Source: Brachyspira pilosicoli P43/6/78 (GTDB taxonomy: Bacteria > Spirochaetota > Brachyspiria > Brachyspirales > Brachyspiraceae). Taken from it: a stretch of 64,000 nucleotides of DNA. The position numbers were made by a program, and so were the translations under genes. Location of the stretch: contig NC_019908.1 of assembly GCF_000325665.1 (NCBI RefSeq), positions 1,922,001 through 1,986,000 on the forward strand. Direction: 5' to 3'. Below are positions 18,501 through 26,003 of this stretch, piece after piece. Position 1 is the first letter of the stretch; each line of letters begins with the position of its first letter. The notes under the pieces are model-generated. The model was given only the letters and a program-made list of their open reading frames with translations. It ran no database searches and was not told where the DNA came from.

Positions 18501-19972
18501 ATAAGCCTTATACTTTATATGCAAAAGTTCATGGACCTAAAGATGATATTGCAATTAATGGAAGATTTTTAGGACATGGTAAGAAGGTAAAGATAGCATA
18601 TTTCTCTGATGTATTTGACAGCACAGTTGTAGATTTTAATTTTGATGGAAATATGTTTAATGTAAATAATCTTACATTTACTTATAAGGGTAAGAAGAAT
18701 TTAGCTATTACAGGCGAAGCTGAGATATTTAAAAACAATATAAATTATATGGCTTTTGATTTACTTTCATCAGACGAGCAATTAGGTCTTTTGAATGGTT
18801 CATTAGACCTTAATGTTGTAAAAATAAGAGGACCTTTACACGTAGATTTACAAGTTGGAGGAAATATAGCAGAACCAAGAATAGGCGGAACATTAACATT
18901 AATGAAAAGCGATGTTCAATTATCTATCAATCCTCAAAACACATATAAAGAGCATGTTTATGGAATGGCTAGTAAAATTTATTGGGACTTTGTTATAGAA
19001 GCTTGGCAGCAGGTGAGGGTAGCACACAATTTGGTTGGAGATGTTTATCTTGAAGACGGCTCTAAAATGAGTGTATACAGCACATTGAGAGATGGATTAG
19101 AATTGGAAGGTACTATTAATTTTGATAGAGGAAGTATATATTATTTACAAAATGTTTATCAAATAGAAAATGGTACTTTAACTTTCCCAGATGTTAATAG
19201 CTATGACCCTATAATAGAGGCAACTGCTTTTACATACAAAAAATATTATTCTCCAAATACTACAGTTTCTGCTGATTCTTTGGAATATCAAAACTCTGGT
19301 GAGAGTGTTACGCTTTATATGGAGATGAATGCCCGTGTTTCTCAATTATTAACCGATAGTACAGGCGGCGTTTCTCCTGTAAGGTTCTACACTATTCCTT
19401 CGCTTGGACAGTATCAGGTTAATCAGTTGGCAGGCATACCTCAGGGTACTTTTGGTAATAGAGAAAATCAAGTTTATGCCGAGAATTTCAACAGTATAAA
19501 CTCTGCTAACAATATGAATAATGCTCAATTGCAGCAGCTTACTATGAATTATAGTGATTTGATATTGAGAAGTACAGTATTAAGACCAGTAGAGCGTTGG
19601 GTAAGGCAGTTTTTGGGTATAGATTATATTAACTTAAGCCCTACGGTGGTGAATAACTTATTGTTTGTTACAAATAACAATAATCTTAGTGCTTCTTCCG
19701 TTTGGGACAACACTAGCGTAGGGATAGGAAAATATATTTCTAAATATTTGTATTTGAAATATGATGTTACTTATAGAGTTAATGATGCTTCAAGACCTAG
19801 TGAGTTAGGAAGACCGGTTGATGCTTATTATTTTGACCATCAATTTGGATTTGAGGTGTCTTTACTAAAAAATTACAGACTTGCAAATTTTGTATTTGAG
19901 TATAAAATTAACCCTTTCAATATAAAAGGAACAGGACAAGACTTTAACATAGTTACGCGTTGGAGATTTTAG
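15527..19972 (+). CDS. tamB: TamB-like translocation and assembly module protein
   Basis: 1481 residues: one N-terminal membrane anchor (FKLYLATTLIAFLIPTLFSVSFVF), a very long beta-rich periplasmic body and a C-terminal DUF490/TamB domain (about 1080-1481) with GGNIAEPRIGGTLTL and FDRGSIYYLQNVYQIENGTLTF. TamB-type proteins bridge the inner membrane and an Omp85 protein and take part in lipid transfer and outer-membrane assembly. GTG at 15527 is chosen because GGAGG ends seven bases before it; an ATG four bases earlier is out of frame and stops after four codons. The stop TAG overlaps the GTG of bamA by one base. Confidence 0.9.
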   Translation: MRTKKHSRFKLYLATTLIAFLIPTLFSVSFVFSNKQKYLDNIISYVNKVSPINIYIEDISLSFSLEIILDNVKLYSKGNDNEFASMDRAFLKFNPLRLLIKKDVFYMLSDVDVTKADFYPEFLDTSIFQSNTNANTDYREIIKNVTDILLDKNILVRNFNTKIEDKEGNTTQVSITSLNGNFRSYKYFLTYDLNLPDETIVNFSTEVNPDLSYLTCLINAKDSERELFKYDINATNNNDFVKLNLKNTEKKDLLNLNYDYNNKKLNFELLDANIDKNTVYKFVNIALDTPLIYSTIKPDDDNIKMISNAINRFDYLKINAYGDYEVNKDIYVDFDIRASDKLFNLYADAEITNNNLILSNLNVNTLDGNIILSGIVPLNDPVSSVLSLNINDISAGVNRLSASLSLTPIRVNDEELSSSFTISELSYENALKHPLKWVVRYMKKEKYIDMNLSANEYIEPFDVNISLDNTRPVLIDANGIIPQELFVVFLGGNPIDNLSSLNVKYSLSNASYTDGKGNVHVLNLSSRKIYTEEYLIRVGALAYSNKVEINDIFYRLSEDGGINANAVVEYDKNFNVKANGTVKTPIGDYSVNGFTLTATNGSRILYASTENSEIVANGSIKTNGDFELNISTPNELKVKDISFNADVSIDNYRNKPIYLYGDVKFNKNLSPVVALDTQFELSNTSIVFTNIIVDYGDNRVYGEGILSSSDGVNKFTALLKDADNTGVVALDASINQNNLFGNLTISDLPFNLTTAGGMYGIITAKATVIGLLNDPVVYLDKFNIKDFEILGDRYDVSLTGYYKTDELEIKDVLMSKTGSIGIVKSRTFKKTGEQLKIPYAYFSKDLHNMTIEVDKLFYLSTYSGTINYNMRSLADGSKEFRIQTTPITINKRKLPEFGTVVNYKKDYITFENNKSHGISGTISNKDGVSETALKYVYDNYNILNIDGSIKDTGKDQVDLLLTSDRLNVEIFEIFNVLFTEIQSAPTNFMVDNKPYTLYAKVHGPKDDIAINGRFLGHGKKVKIAYFSDVFDSTVVDFNFDGNMFNVNNLTFTYKGKKNLAITGEAEIFKNNINYMAFDLLSSDEQLGLLNGSLDLNVVKIRGPLHVDLQVGGNIAEPRIGGTLTLMKSDVQLSINPQNTYKEHVYGMASKIYWDFVIEAWQQVRVAHNLVGDVYLEDGSKMSVYSTLRDGLELEGTINFDRGSIYYLQNVYQIENGTLTFPDVNSYDPIIEATAFTYKKYYSPNTTVSADSLEYQNSGESVTLYMEMNARVSQLLTDSTGGVSPVRFYTIPSLGQYQVNQLAGIPQGTFGNRENQVYAENFNSINSANNMNNAQLQQLTMNYSDLILRSTVLRPVERWVRQFLGIDYINLSPTVVNNLLFVTNNNNLSASSVWDNTSVGIGKYISKYLYLKYDVTYRVNDASRPSELGRPVDAYYFDHQFGFEVSLLKNYRLANFVFEYKINPFNIKGTGQDFNIVTRWRF

Positions 19973-22590
19973 TGAAATTTATAAAGAATCGTTTTATTAT
20001 TTTTATTACTATACTTTTAACTGCTTTTTTATTTTTAAGGGCGGCTGAAAGTGATTTTGACAATTTACAAACTTCACAAAATATTGCAGTCTATGAAGGT
20101 CTTACTATTAAAGATATAATAGTTACAGGCGAAGTAAGACTTACTGAGGATCAGATAAAAAATAATTTCCCCATTAAAAAAGGAAGTAAATTTGCTAGAG
20201 CCGAAATTAATAATGCAATCAAAAGTTTATTTAATACAGAATCTTTTGATAGAGTTGCCATAGATGTTACTAGAGAAGATGACGGTATTATACTTAATAT
20301 AGTGGTAGCAGAGAGATTCATTATTAAAGATATAATATACAATGGAAATAAGCGTTTAAGCAGAACAGCTTTAAATGATGCTATAAAACCAATAATGCGT
20401 GTGGGAGACCCTTATATACCTCAGAAGTTGAATGATGCTGTTAATGCTATAATTACAAACTATCAAGACAAAGGATATTTAAAGGCTTATGTTGAGCCTA
20501 AGGTTACAGAAGATAAAGAGGCTTCTGATGTTGTGATAGAGATGAATATTGTAGAGGGTAATGAGGTTAAGGTATCAAGCATTCGTTTTCATGGTAATAC
20601 CCACTTCTCTCCTAATGAATTAAAAAGACAAATGTCTACAAAAGAAAATGGTTTCTTATCTTTGGGTAAGTTTAATGAGTTTAAGTTTGAAGAAGATAAG
20701 TCTAAAATAGTAAAGTATTATGCTGATAGAGGTTATTATAAGGCTAAGGTTAATAATGTTCAATATACTTATCAGTGGAGAGACCCTCAAGTAAAAAATG
20801 AGCAGGACTTGATTATAGATATTTATATAACAGAGGGTGATAAATATTATTTTGGAGATATTGGCTTTAAGGGTAATTTTGTTATACCTTCAGATGTTAT
20901 ACAGGCAGATATAAAATCAAAAAAAGGTGCTTTATATAATTATACTTATCATATGTCTGATTATCAGGGCATACAAAATAAATATTCTGAAAAGGGTTAT
21001 ATATTCAGACAAGTTATTCCTGTTATATCAGTTAATGAAGAAAATAAAATAGTTAATATAATGTATGATATAGTTGAAAACGATAAAGCACACATAGAAA
21101 ATATTACAATAGCAGGAAACACTAAAACTAAAGACTTTGTTATACAGAGATATATTGATATAAAACCTGGTGAAGTATTCAACTCTGCTAAAATACAGCG
21201 TGTACAAGAGAGATTATATAATACGCAATTCTTTGACAATATTAATATTAACGTAAAACCTGGTTCTGCTGAAGGACTTATGGAGCTTGGACTTAATGTT
21301 ACTGATGGTAAGTCTGCTATGGTGTCTGGAGGAGGCGGTTTTTCTACTGGTTCCGGATTTAAGGTATTTGCTTCCATTAGAGAAAATAACTTCTTAGGAA
21401 GAGGCTTACAATTAGGTTTAAGCGGTGAATTTGGTCAAACTCAAAAGAGAATAGCAGTTAACTTTGCAGAGCCTTATTTGCTTAATTTGCCTATATATTT
21501 GGGATTTGATTTATCTTACTTTAATGAAAGTGTTAATACAGGCGACCAGATAGGTACAGATCAATTTGGTCTTCCTAAATATTCTTATTATACAAGACAT
21601 GGTTTTGAAGGTATTGCTAGAGTTGGTTATTATTTCTTTGACTACTATTCAACTTTCTTAACATTTGACACCATTGTACAGCAGTATCAGCAGTGGTATG
21701 ACCAAGGTGCAAGTGCAGCAGGTCCAGACCACGTATTGAATGATATTAGAAAATATTTAGTTCATAGAATAAATAAAAAAGACGGAAGCTTCCAAAGATG
21801 GCAGAGTGATTGGTTTACTACTTTTATAGTGTCATACTCACTTCTTAGAGACAGCAGAAACGATTATCTTAACCCTACAAAGGGAAGTTTCTTAAGAGGT
21901 ACAGTGGACTTCTACTTTAACCACACTCAATTAATGAGATTAAATGCTACAGGATTCTTAGCTATACCTGCTACAAAATGGTTATCATTTGCATTCTATG
22001 GAGAGATTGGTCAGATTGTTGCTATTCCTGGTCTTCCTATTCAAAACGATGCCGATGTACTTTATTATCTTAACCCATTTGAAGATGTTAGAGGTTGGGA
22101 TACTTCTAAATATACTATATTTAAACATAATAGAGGCTTGAGTACTTATGACTTGCCAAATGAAAATGGTCAAAAAGATTCTTGGAGTTATGGTAGAGCT
22201 AAAGTAAGATTCTTTGCAGAGCTTCGTATACCTATTATACCTAAAACTTTGGGATTTGTTGGTTTTCTTGATGCTGGTCAATTATGGCTTCCTCATTCTA
22301 CTGGTCTTAATTTTGACGGAGATGCTTATAATTATCCTTCACAGTTTATGGATATTAAAGATATATTTGATCCTTCACAATATATGTATTCTGTAGGTTT
22401 TGGTTTGAGACTTACTATACCTATATTTAATATTAGATTTTATTTTGCTAAAAGATTTGTTTATAATAAAGAGGATATTGGATTTGGTAAGGGCTTCCAA
22501 GACTTTGAGGGTGATACTTATTCTCCTCTTGGTAAGTGGCTTGGAAGAGGTTGGGGAATTGCCTTTACAATGAACCACCCATTCTATTAA
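19972..22590 (+). CDS. bamA: BamA, outer-membrane protein assembly factor (Omp85)
   Basis: 872 residues from GTG 19972, which has GGAG six bases upstream; a TTG at 19960 would contain that ribosome site. A signal peptide (FIIFITILLTAFLFLRAAES) is followed by five POTRA domains (about 45-430; e.g. IKDIIVTGEVRLTEDQI, VSSIRFHGNTHFSPNEL, IENITIAGNTKTKDFVI) and a beta-barrel with GGGGFSTGSGFKVFAS, LLRDSRNDYLNPTKGSFLRG and a final aromatic strand WGIAFTMNHPFY. It inserts barrel proteins into the outer membrane. Coupled with tamB upstream and an OmpH-like gene downstream. Confidence 0.95.
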   Translation: MKFIKNRFIIFITILLTAFLFLRAAESDFDNLQTSQNIAVYEGLTIKDIIVTGEVRLTEDQIKNNFPIKKGSKFARAEINNAIKSLFNTESFDRVAIDVTREDDGIILNIVVAERFIIKDIIYNGNKRLSRTALNDAIKPIMRVGDPYIPQKLNDAVNAIITNYQDKGYLKAYVEPKVTEDKEASDVVIEMNIVEGNEVKVSSIRFHGNTHFSPNELKRQMSTKENGFLSLGKFNEFKFEEDKSKIVKYYADRGYYKAKVNNVQYTYQWRDPQVKNEQDLIIDIYITEGDKYYFGDIGFKGNFVIPSDVIQADIKSKKGALYNYTYHMSDYQGIQNKYSEKGYIFRQVIPVISVNEENKIVNIMYDIVENDKAHIENITIAGNTKTKDFVIQRYIDIKPGEVFNSAKIQRVQERLYNTQFFDNININVKPGSAEGLMELGLNVTDGKSAMVSGGGGFSTGSGFKVFASIRENNFLGRGLQLGLSGEFGQTQKRIAVNFAEPYLLNLPIYLGFDLSYFNESVNTGDQIGTDQFGLPKYSYYTRHGFEGIARVGYYFFDYYSTFLTFDTIVQQYQQWYDQGASAAGPDHVLNDIRKYLVHRINKKDGSFQRWQSDWFTTFIVSYSLLRDSRNDYLNPTKGSFLRGTVDFYFNHTQLMRLNATGFLAIPATKWLSFAFYGEIGQIVAIPGLPIQNDADVLYYLNPFEDVRGWDTSKYTIFKHNRGLSTYDLPNENGQKDSWSYGRAKVRFFAELRIPIIPKTLGFVGFLDAGQLWLPHSTGLNFDGDAYNYPSQFMDIKDIFDPSQYMYSVGFGLRLTIPIFNIRFYFAKRFVYNKEDIGFGKGFQDFEGDTYSPLGKWLGRGWGIAFTMNHPFY

Positions 22591-22675
22591 AAAATTATAT
22601 TGCTATTTTGCAGTTTTTATTATAATTTTTAGTATATAAATAATTTGTCAGTAATAAAAAAGGAGAAAATAAATT

Positions 22676-23104
22676 ATGAAAAAATATTATATTTTTGCTT
22701 TGATGTTTTTATCTTTTTTAAGTTTATCTATAATAAGCCCAAGAGTTTTTACTCAATCATATAGGCTTACTAAAGTTGGTTATGTTGATTTGGATAGGGT
22801 TGTAAAAGAAGTTACTAAAGACGAAGTTTTTGTTGAGAATTTAAAATTAAAAATGGAAGAGCAAAATAATAGAGACATGGCGGCAGAAACTAATAATACA
22901 GAAATAAATACTAACCCTAGAGATAATTCTTTGAGAGGACAAGTTAAAAGACAGGTTGCTTCATCACTTATTGGTATTGTAAAAAAAGAAGGATACACTT
23001 TAATACTTGAAAGAACAGAGTACGCTATCCTTTATGCAGATAGAAATTTTGATATTACAGATGCTGTTATTAAAGATGTAAAAGAATCTGTTATGAGAAA
23101 GTAA
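22676..23104 (+). CDS. OmpH/Skp-family periplasmic protein, shortened
   Basis: 142 residues with AAAAAGGAG upstream and a signal peptide (residues 1-26). The OmpH core is clear: KVGYVDLDRVVKEV at the start of the mature protein and GYTLILERTEYAILYADRNFDITDAVIKDV at the end. Between them the family normally has about 90-100 residues of coiled-coil arms; here there are only about 55, with an Asn/Thr/Glu-rich segment (AETNNTEINTNPRDNS) in the middle. It follows bamA, as skp often does, so a role in guiding outer-membrane proteins is likely, though the short arms may change how it holds clients. Confidence 0.82.
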   Translation: MKKYYIFALMFLSFLSLSIISPRVFTQSYRLTKVGYVDLDRVVKEVTKDEVFVENLKLKMEEQNNRDMAAETNNTEINTNPRDNSLRGQVKRQVASSLIGIVKKEGYTLILERTEYAILYADRNFDITDAVIKDVKESVMRK

Positions 23105-23144
23105 TTATTAAAAAATAGTATTATTTCTTTAAAAATACATACTA

Positions 23145-23173
23145 TTGACAAATAATCAAAAAAACTTTATATT
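23145..23173 (+). promoter_or_regulatory. near-consensus sigma-70 promoter of the structured RNA
   Basis: TTGACA at 23145-23150 and TATATT at 23168-23173 are separated by exactly 17 bases. The predicted start is about 23180, at the first base of the RNA closing stem. Confidence 0.8.
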
Positions 23174-23179
23174 AATATC

Positions 23180-23378
23180 ACTCTGCTTAGTACGTGAAGC
23201 GATGACATTCTTGCACCACTATAATTTAATGCTAACGGGATCTGGAGCGAAGCATCAATGATAGGCTCGCCATTATCGCGATATGGTATAGAGAAATCAA
23301 GGTCATGTTTCTGAAGAGCCCACCTAACTATAAAGTTAGGTGCATTTATGTCGCATACGGCTAAAGCGGAGCTTTTTT
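23180..23378 (+). ncRNA. ssrS: structured RNA of about 200 nt, probable 6S RNA
   Basis: No ORF fits here, yet the block is much richer in G and C than its surroundings. The ends form a long closing stem: CTCTGCTT (23181-23188) with AAGCGGAG (23364-23371), continued inward by CGTG with ATACG/GCAT-type pairs and GCGAUGACAU with AUGUCGC. Inside the 3' half there is a perfect hairpin CACCTAAC-TATAAA-GTTAGGTG (23321-23342). An apical GGGATCT...AGAGCCC stem closes the top. A long closing stem, central bubble with a 3'-side hairpin and an apical stem, with a length near 190 nt, is the layout of 6S RNA, which binds sigma-70 RNA polymerase. A T6 run ends it. It is not tmRNA, RNase P or SRP RNA by motif. 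Identity as 6S is inference. Confidence 0.65.
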
Positions 23379-23456
23379 ATATTATGATTTATAAATATAT
23401 TATTCACTACTATATCAAATAAAAAACCCAACACATAAAACAATTAGAGAGTAAAT

Positions 23457-24512
23457 ATGGACAATAAGACAAATAAAGAAAATGTAAGGCTTGTTAAAGT
23501 AATATTAGAATCTGGTTTTGCAAGCAGAAGAAATTGTGAGAAGGCTATAATGTCTGGAAGGGTGAGAGTAAACAATCAGGTGATATTAGACCCTGCTTAT
23601 AGGGTTAAAGAAAGCGACTCTGTTTCAATAGATAGAAATATTATAGAAAGGCAAACTAAAAGGTATATGGCTTTATATAAACCTTTAGGCGTTGTAAGCA
23701 CTACTAAATATTTGCCTGGAAGAAGAATTATTACAGAGTTTTTTAAGGGTATTAAAGAAAGGCTTTTTTATGCTGGAAGGCTTGACTCTGAATCACGCGG
23801 TATTATGATTATTACAAATGACGGTGAGTTTGCAAATATTATTACGCACCCATCTTATGAAATATTAAAAGTTTATGATGTTACTGTTAATGGCAAAATA
23901 GATTCTGAAGCTTTATTAAAGGCAAGTGCCGGCATTACTATAAAAAATGTTACTTATTCTCCATTTAAATTTAAAATTCTTTCAAAAGGAAGAGTGCAAA
24001 GTAAGATTCGCCTTACAATAAATGAAGGTAAAAACAGAGAGATAAGAAAGATATTTGATTATTTGGGTTATAAGGTAATTGATTTGGAGAGAATATCTGT
24101 AGGCTGTGTTAGTAAATATGATGATATATCTGGTACTTTAGAGGCTGGTCATATTAGAGATTTAACAAAAAAAGAGATAGAGTTTTTCTTTAAGCAAAAA
24201 GATAAAAAACTAAAAGAGATAGAATCTTTATTTTCTAATAATACTATTATTGATGAAGAGTTTAATGAAGAAGAGTTCTTAAAAGAAAATGAAGATAAAA
24301 AAGAAGAGAAAAAACAACATGATAAATCTAAATGGGCTAAAGCTAAGCCTAAGAAAAAAAGATTATCTCCTAAAAAATCTACTATTAACAAAAAAATGAC
24401 TGCTAAAAAGAGTTCTGCTTCTGTTAAAGAAAAGAAATTAAAACAAGTAAAAAAATCTGTTAAAAAGTCATTAAAAAAGAATTCAAAATCTTTAAGTAAG
24501 AGAAGTAAATAA
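23457..24512 (+). CDS. RluB/RsuA-family pseudouridine synthase with a Lys-rich tail
   Basis: 351 residues. An S4 RNA-binding domain (about 11-60: VKVILESGFASRRNCEKAI) is followed by the catalytic domain with YKPLGVVSTT, YAGRLDSESRG (catalytic Asp 110), ITNDGEF and KNREIRKIF. The family converts uridine to pseudouridine in 16S or 23S rRNA; the S4 plus RsuA-type layout fits RluB, but the target site cannot be fixed. Residues about 245-351 are a low-complexity acidic then strongly basic extension (KKSVKKSLKKNSKSLSK), likely to bind RNA non-specifically. Confidence 0.87.
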   Translation: MDNKTNKENVRLVKVILESGFASRRNCEKAIMSGRVRVNNQVILDPAYRVKESDSVSIDRNIIERQTKRYMALYKPLGVVSTTKYLPGRRIITEFFKGIKERLFYAGRLDSESRGIMIITNDGEFANIITHPSYEILKVYDVTVNGKIDSEALLKASAGITIKNVTYSPFKFKILSKGRVQSKIRLTINEGKNREIRKIFDYLGYKVIDLERISVGCVSKYDDISGTLEAGHIRDLTKKEIEFFFKQKDKKLKEIESLFSNNTIIDEEFNEEEFLKENEDKKEEKKQHDKSKWAKAKPKKKRLSPKKSTINKKMTAKKSSASVKEKKLKQVKKSVKKSLKKNSKSLSKRSK

Positions 24513-24513
24513 T

Positions 24514-24538
24514 TAGCCCTATAAAAGCTATAGGGCTA
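24514..24538 (+). terminator. hairpin after the pseudouridine synthase gene
   Basis: TAGCCCTATA pairs perfectly with TATAGGGCTA across a five-base loop immediately after the stop. The following TCACTTTATT is only weakly T-rich. Confidence 0.7.
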
Positions 24539-24728
24539 TCACTTTATTAATATATTAAAATCATAGAAGTATATACATATTATTGCTCTTAATAATACAC
24601 TATAGAACAAAAAAAATCAATAAAAATACTATGTTTTTTATTTTATTTTTGTTATATTTTAAAAAAAATATGTATAAAAATAAATTACAAAGTTAGATTA
24701 TATTGGTTTTATATAAAAAGGGGGTTGT

Positions 24729-25853
24729 ATGTTTAAGAAGGCAATATATTTACTTATAATATTTATTTTAGTCATATCTTGCAGAAGGGCTGTAACGCGT
24801 CCTACTCTAGATTCCTTGGGAAGTACTCCTCCAGAAGAACCAGATTCTCCTATTATTGATGAAAAACCAGAACAGCCAGACCCAACTCCAGAACCAAAAC
24901 CTGAATCTGAGTTTATTATAGTAGCTACTGATACTGAAGATATAATACAAAGTAAGATTCAAAAATATTATGAAAAAAATCAGAAATATCTAGCTTTTGT
25001 TGAAGGTACTGAAGCAGACATAAAACAAAATAATACAATATCAAAAATTAATTCTGTTATAAATAAAAATGCTTATACTGAAGGAATATCATTAGATTTA
25101 AGCTACACTACAATGACAGAAATAGCTGACAATTCATTTTATGGAAATAAATATTTATATTCTGTAAAACTTCCAGATACTTTAACTAGTATAGGAAATA
25201 ATGCTTTTGGAAGTTCTGAAAAGTTAACAGAAATTAATTTCCCTTCTTCTTTAACGAAAATAGGAAATGGTGCATTTAGAAGTTGTATTAGTTTGATAGA
25301 AGCTGATTTAAAAGATACAAAAATAACTGTATTAAATGATCAAGTTTTTAATAGCTGTGACAATTTAAGTAAAATAGTATTTCCTGATGAATTATTAATT
25401 ATAGAGAATAGTGCTTTTAGTTATTGTATATCATTAGAAGAGATTACTTTACCAGAAAAATTCCAAACTATAGGAACATTTGTATTTGCTGGATGTAGTA
25501 AATTAAAAAAAGTTAATTTTAATAATCAAATTCAATCTATTTATCACTATGCTTTTTATCAATGTACTTCTCTTTCAAGTATATCTTTGCCAAGCAGTTT
25601 AACACAATTGGGAGTAGTAGGAATAGAGATATTTCCAGATTGTACTTCATTATCAGATGTTGAGTATTTAGGTACAAATCCTGAAGCTATAAATTGTTTA
25701 GGTAATATATTTGATAATTCTATGCCTAATAATTTATATTTACCTTATGTAGAAGAACCAACAGATATATCAATTAAAGATAAATGGAATAAATTTTTGG
25801 GTTATTCTTGGTCTGGCAAGATAAGATATAAAACCCCTATGCCTGTAAATTAA
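24729..25853 (+). CDS. BspA-like leucine-rich repeat lipoprotein
   Basis: 374 residues. A lipobox (FILVISC, Cys 17) is followed by a Pro/Glu-rich linker (about 33-60) that could cross a wall or reach from the membrane. From about residue 115 there are at least eight repeats of the LRR_5/BspA kind, with the pattern L..I.LP..L..IG..AF..C (e.g. LYSVKLPDTLTSIGNNAFG, LEEITLPEKFQTIGTFVFA). Such proteins are surface-exposed and often bind host or community proteins. GGGGG lies eight bases before the ATG. Monocistronic with its own terminator. Confidence 0.88.
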   Translation: MFKKAIYLLIIFILVISCRRAVTRPTLDSLGSTPPEEPDSPIIDEKPEQPDPTPEPKPESEFIIVATDTEDIIQSKIQKYYEKNQKYLAFVEGTEADIKQNNTISKINSVINKNAYTEGISLDLSYTTMTEIADNSFYGNKYLYSVKLPDTLTSIGNNAFGSSEKLTEINFPSSLTKIGNGAFRSCISLIEADLKDTKITVLNDQVFNSCDNLSKIVFPDELLIIENSAFSYCISLEEITLPEKFQTIGTFVFAGCSKLKKVNFNNQIQSIYHYAFYQCTSLSSISLPSSLTQLGVVGIEIFPDCTSLSDVEYLGTNPEAINCLGNIFDNSMPNNLYLPYVEEPTDISIKDKWNKFLGYSWSGKIRYKTPMPVN

Positions 25854-25864
25854 AACAAAATAAT

Positions 25865-25899
25865 AGAGAACTTATAATATATATAGGTTCTCTTTTTTT
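25865..25899 (+). terminator. terminator of the LRR lipoprotein gene
   Basis: AGAGAAC (25865-25871) pairs with GTTCTCT (25887-25893), followed by T6. Confidence 0.85.
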
Positions 25900-26003
25900 A
25901 TATAAATAATATTAAACATTTACTTGATTATATGCTTTTTATATAATATACTTTAAACATATAATATTAAAATTAGAAAAACAAATTAGAGGTGTAATAA
26001 CTT

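Noticed and set aside
23180-23378. tmRNA, RNase P RNA, SRP RNA or a metabolite riboswitch as identity of the structured RNA
   Set aside because: Too short for tmRNA or RNase P, lacks the SRP GGAAG loop, and no known riboswitch core motif was visible.
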